Source: Streptomyces sp. DH12
Lineage (GTDB): Bacteria > Actinomycetota > Actinomycetes > Streptomycetales > Streptomycetaceae
Assembly: GCF_020873895.1 (NCBI RefSeq)
Contig: NZ_JAHWGT010000028.1
Location: 27,789-91,788, forward strand
DNA length: 64,000 nt
Reading direction: 5' to 3'
Shown piece by piece: positions 62,635-64,000 of the stretch. The translations under genes were made by a program, and so were the position numbers. Each line of letters opens with the position of its first letter. Position 1 is the first letter of the stretch. The notes beneath the pieces were generated by a model that saw nothing but the letters and a program-made list of their open reading frames with translations, did no database searches and was not told the origin of the DNA.

Positions 62635-63807
62635 ATGGCCGCCACCGACCGCCGACTGCCGGTCACCGTGCTGTCGGGGTTCCTCGGCGCCGGCAAGACC
62701 ACGCTCCTCAACCACGTCCTCCGCAACCGCGACGGGCTGCGGGTCGCGGTGATCGTGAATGACATGAGCGAGATCAACATCGACGCGACGCTGGTGCGCG
62801 GCGGCGAGGCCGCCCTGTCGCGTACCGAGGAGCGCCTGGTCGAGATGACCAACGGCTGCATCTGCTGCACCCTCCGCGACGACCTGCTGGAGGAAGTCGA
62901 CCGGCTGGCCCGCGAAGGCCGCTTCGACCACCTGCTCATCGAGTCGAGCGGCATCTCCGAGCCCATGCCCGTCGCGGCGACCTTCGCCTTCCCCCGGGAC
63001 GACGGCGCGACCCTCGGCGATCTGGCCCGGCTGGACACCATGGTCACCGTGGTGGACGCGGCGAACTTCCTGCCCGAACTCACCGGCGGCGACGCCCTGG
63101 CGGAACGGGGGCTGGACCAGTACGAGGAGGACGAGCGGACGGTCAGCGACCTGCTGGTGGACCAGATCGAGTTCGCCGACGTCATCGTGCTCAACAAGCT
63201 CGACCTCGTCGAACCGGCCGACGCCCTCCGGCTGCGCGCCGCCCTGAGCCGGCTCAACCCGGCCGCCCGGGTGGTGACCGCCGTCCACGGGCGGGTGCCG
63301 CTCGACCGGGTCCTGGGAACCGGTCTGTTCGACCTGGAGCGCGCCCAGGAGGCGCCGGGCTGGGTCATGGAGCTCAACGGCGACCACGTGCCGGAGACCG
63401 AGGAGTACGGGATCTCCAGCCTGGTCTTCCGCTCCGCCCGGCCCTTCCACCCCGAGCGGCTGTTCGACTTCGTGACGGAGCGGCTCGACAGCGGATCCTT
63501 CGGGCAGGTCCTGCGCTCCAAGGGCTTCTTCTGGCTCGCCAGCCGCCCGGGGATCACCGGCCTGTGGTCGCAGGCGGGTTCCGTGGCCCGCTTCGAGCCC
63601 TCCGGCGTCCGCGACGACGCCCAGGGCCAGGAACTGGTCTTCATCGGCACCGGCCTGCGGCCCGAAGCCCTCGAGGCGGCGCTGGCGGACTGCCTGATGG
63701 CCGAGGGCGAGAGCCCTCCCACGAGCGACCCGTTCCCCTCCTGGGGCTCGTACGGGACCGACGACGCCTGCGGGCACGAGCGGTCCGCGCTCATGCCGTC
63801 GGCGTGA
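62635..63807 (+). CDS. COG0523-family (CobW/ZNG1-like) zinc metallochaperone GTPase
   Basis: A 390-residue GTPase. Walker A is GFLGAGKTT, the metal motif [12 protein letters not shown] supplies Cx[13 protein letters not shown] the guanine-recognition NKxD, and the C-terminal CobW_C domain starts near [16 protein letters not shown]. It moves zinc to client enzymes at the cost of GTP. The context with zinc-free L32 and a Zur-like box supports a zinc, not cobalt, role. ATG at 62635 is chosen, five bases after the rpmF stop codon. Confidence 0.93.
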   Translation: MAATDRRLPVTVLSGFLGAGKTTLLNHVLRNRDGLRVAVIVNDMSEINIDATLVRGGEAALSRTEERLVEMTNGCICCTLRDDLLEEVDRLAREGRFDHLLIESSGISEPMPVAATFAFPRDDGATLGDLARLDTMVTVVDAANFLPELTGGDALAERGLDQYEEDERTVSDLLVDQIEFADVIVLNKLDLVEPADALRLRAALSRLNPAARVVTAVHGRVPLDRVLGTGLFDLERAQEAPGWVMELNGDHVPETEEYGISSLVFRSARPFHPERLFDFVTERLDSGSFGQVLRSKGFFWLASRPGITGLWSQAGSVARFEPSGVRDDAQGQELVFIGTGLRPEALEAALADCLMAEGESPPTSDPFPSWGSYGTDDACGHERSALMPSA

Positions 63808-63813
63808 CACGCT

Positions 63814-63856
63814 CCGGGGCGGGCGGTGGTCGCAGCCACGGCACCGCCCGCCCCGG
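63814..63856 (+). terminator. Terminator of the rpmF/GTPase unit
   Basis: CCGGGGCGGGCGGTG (63814-63828) pairs perfectly over 15 bp with 63842-63856 around a 13-base loop, beginning 7 bases after the GTPase stop. Confidence 0.8.
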
Positions 63857-63949
63857 TATGGCCGACACCCGGGACCACCGCCCCGGGGCTCCCGCCCCGG
63901 GCGCCGCCGCCGCCCGCACGCGCTGACCCTGCCACTGCCCTGGCCGGGC

Positions 63950-63988
63950 CGCCACGACGCCGGAACTCGTCCCGCCACGACGCCGGAA
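63950..63988. repeat. Direct repeat at the end of the window
   Basis: CGCCACGACGCCGGAA occurs twice, at 63950-63965 and 63973-63988, with a 23-base period. It may continue as an array beyond the window edge. No gene is seen in the last 190 bases. Confidence 0.5.
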
Positions 63989-64000
63989 GGCGCCGCGGCA

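Overview
The window is high-GC actinobacterial chromosome and almost certainly Streptomyces or a close relative. The signs are extreme third-position G/C, frequent GTG starts, streptogrisin-type and snapalysin-type secreted proteases, a SARP regulator, a monomeric isocitrate dehydrogenase, a hopanoid C-3 methylase-like radical SAM protein, and a zinc-free L32 behind a Zur-like box. There is one tRNA (Pro, GGG). I see no rRNA, CRISPR array, insertion sequence or prophage. Fifty-eight protein-coding genes and one gene remnant are supported.

Layout. 0-6.7 kb: Vsr endonuclease, NADP isocitrate dehydrogenase divergent from a LysR regulator, a secreted S1 protease with a chitin-binding module, and DUF488. 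6.7-11 kb: DUF309, tRNA-Pro with a strong terminator, two small membrane proteins, and a translationally coupled FHA protein/Ser-Thr kinase pair. 11.5-16.9 kb: secreted proteins (seven-repeat PLL-type propeller, snapalysin, cutinase-like hydrolase), then a SARP with an extra LuxR-type HTH beside a decayed ketosynthase fragment. 17-26.3 kb: four overlapping genes forming a MoxR AAA / vWA / caspase-VMAP / alpha-beta hydrolase system; the 1788-residue vWA protein also carries STAND-like, TPR and apparently dead NaeI-like regions. 26.4-36.9 kb: PanE-like reductase, HpnR, a trypsin-co-occurring-domain protein, a CAP-domain protein facing a sigma/zinc-finger/TM/CAP fusion, SGNH hydrolase, PGRP amidase, WGR-propeller protein and partner, DUF350. 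37-42.2 kb: flavin reductase, a PoxB-like ThDP enzyme, and a TetR / P450 / ferredoxin module with paired palindromic operators.

42.4-53.6 kb holds a biosynthetic-looking locus read leftward: a 52-residue secreted peptide 3 bases upstream of an ATP-grasp ligase, then a 2-oxoglutarate oxygenase, SDR, class III aminotransferase, KAS III, acyl-CoA dehydrogenase, MFS exporter and FlK-like thioesterase. A LuxR-type regulator and a beta-keto-acid cleavage enzyme diverge from it. No NRPS or PKS module is present; the product is unknown.

53.7-64 kb is mostly housekeeping and stress: metal-dependent hydrolase with divergent CGNR regulator, Trk/Ktr potassium uptake pair, BlaI/M56 pair, TerB, Spo0M and a small HhH-like protein sharing a palindrome, ArsR/CDF metal efflux, and a Zur-type L32/CobW-GTPase pair.

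The two loci most worth attention are the 17-26.3 kb conflict-type operon and the peptide/ATP-grasp biosynthetic locus. All family assignments come from reading motifs; no database search was run.
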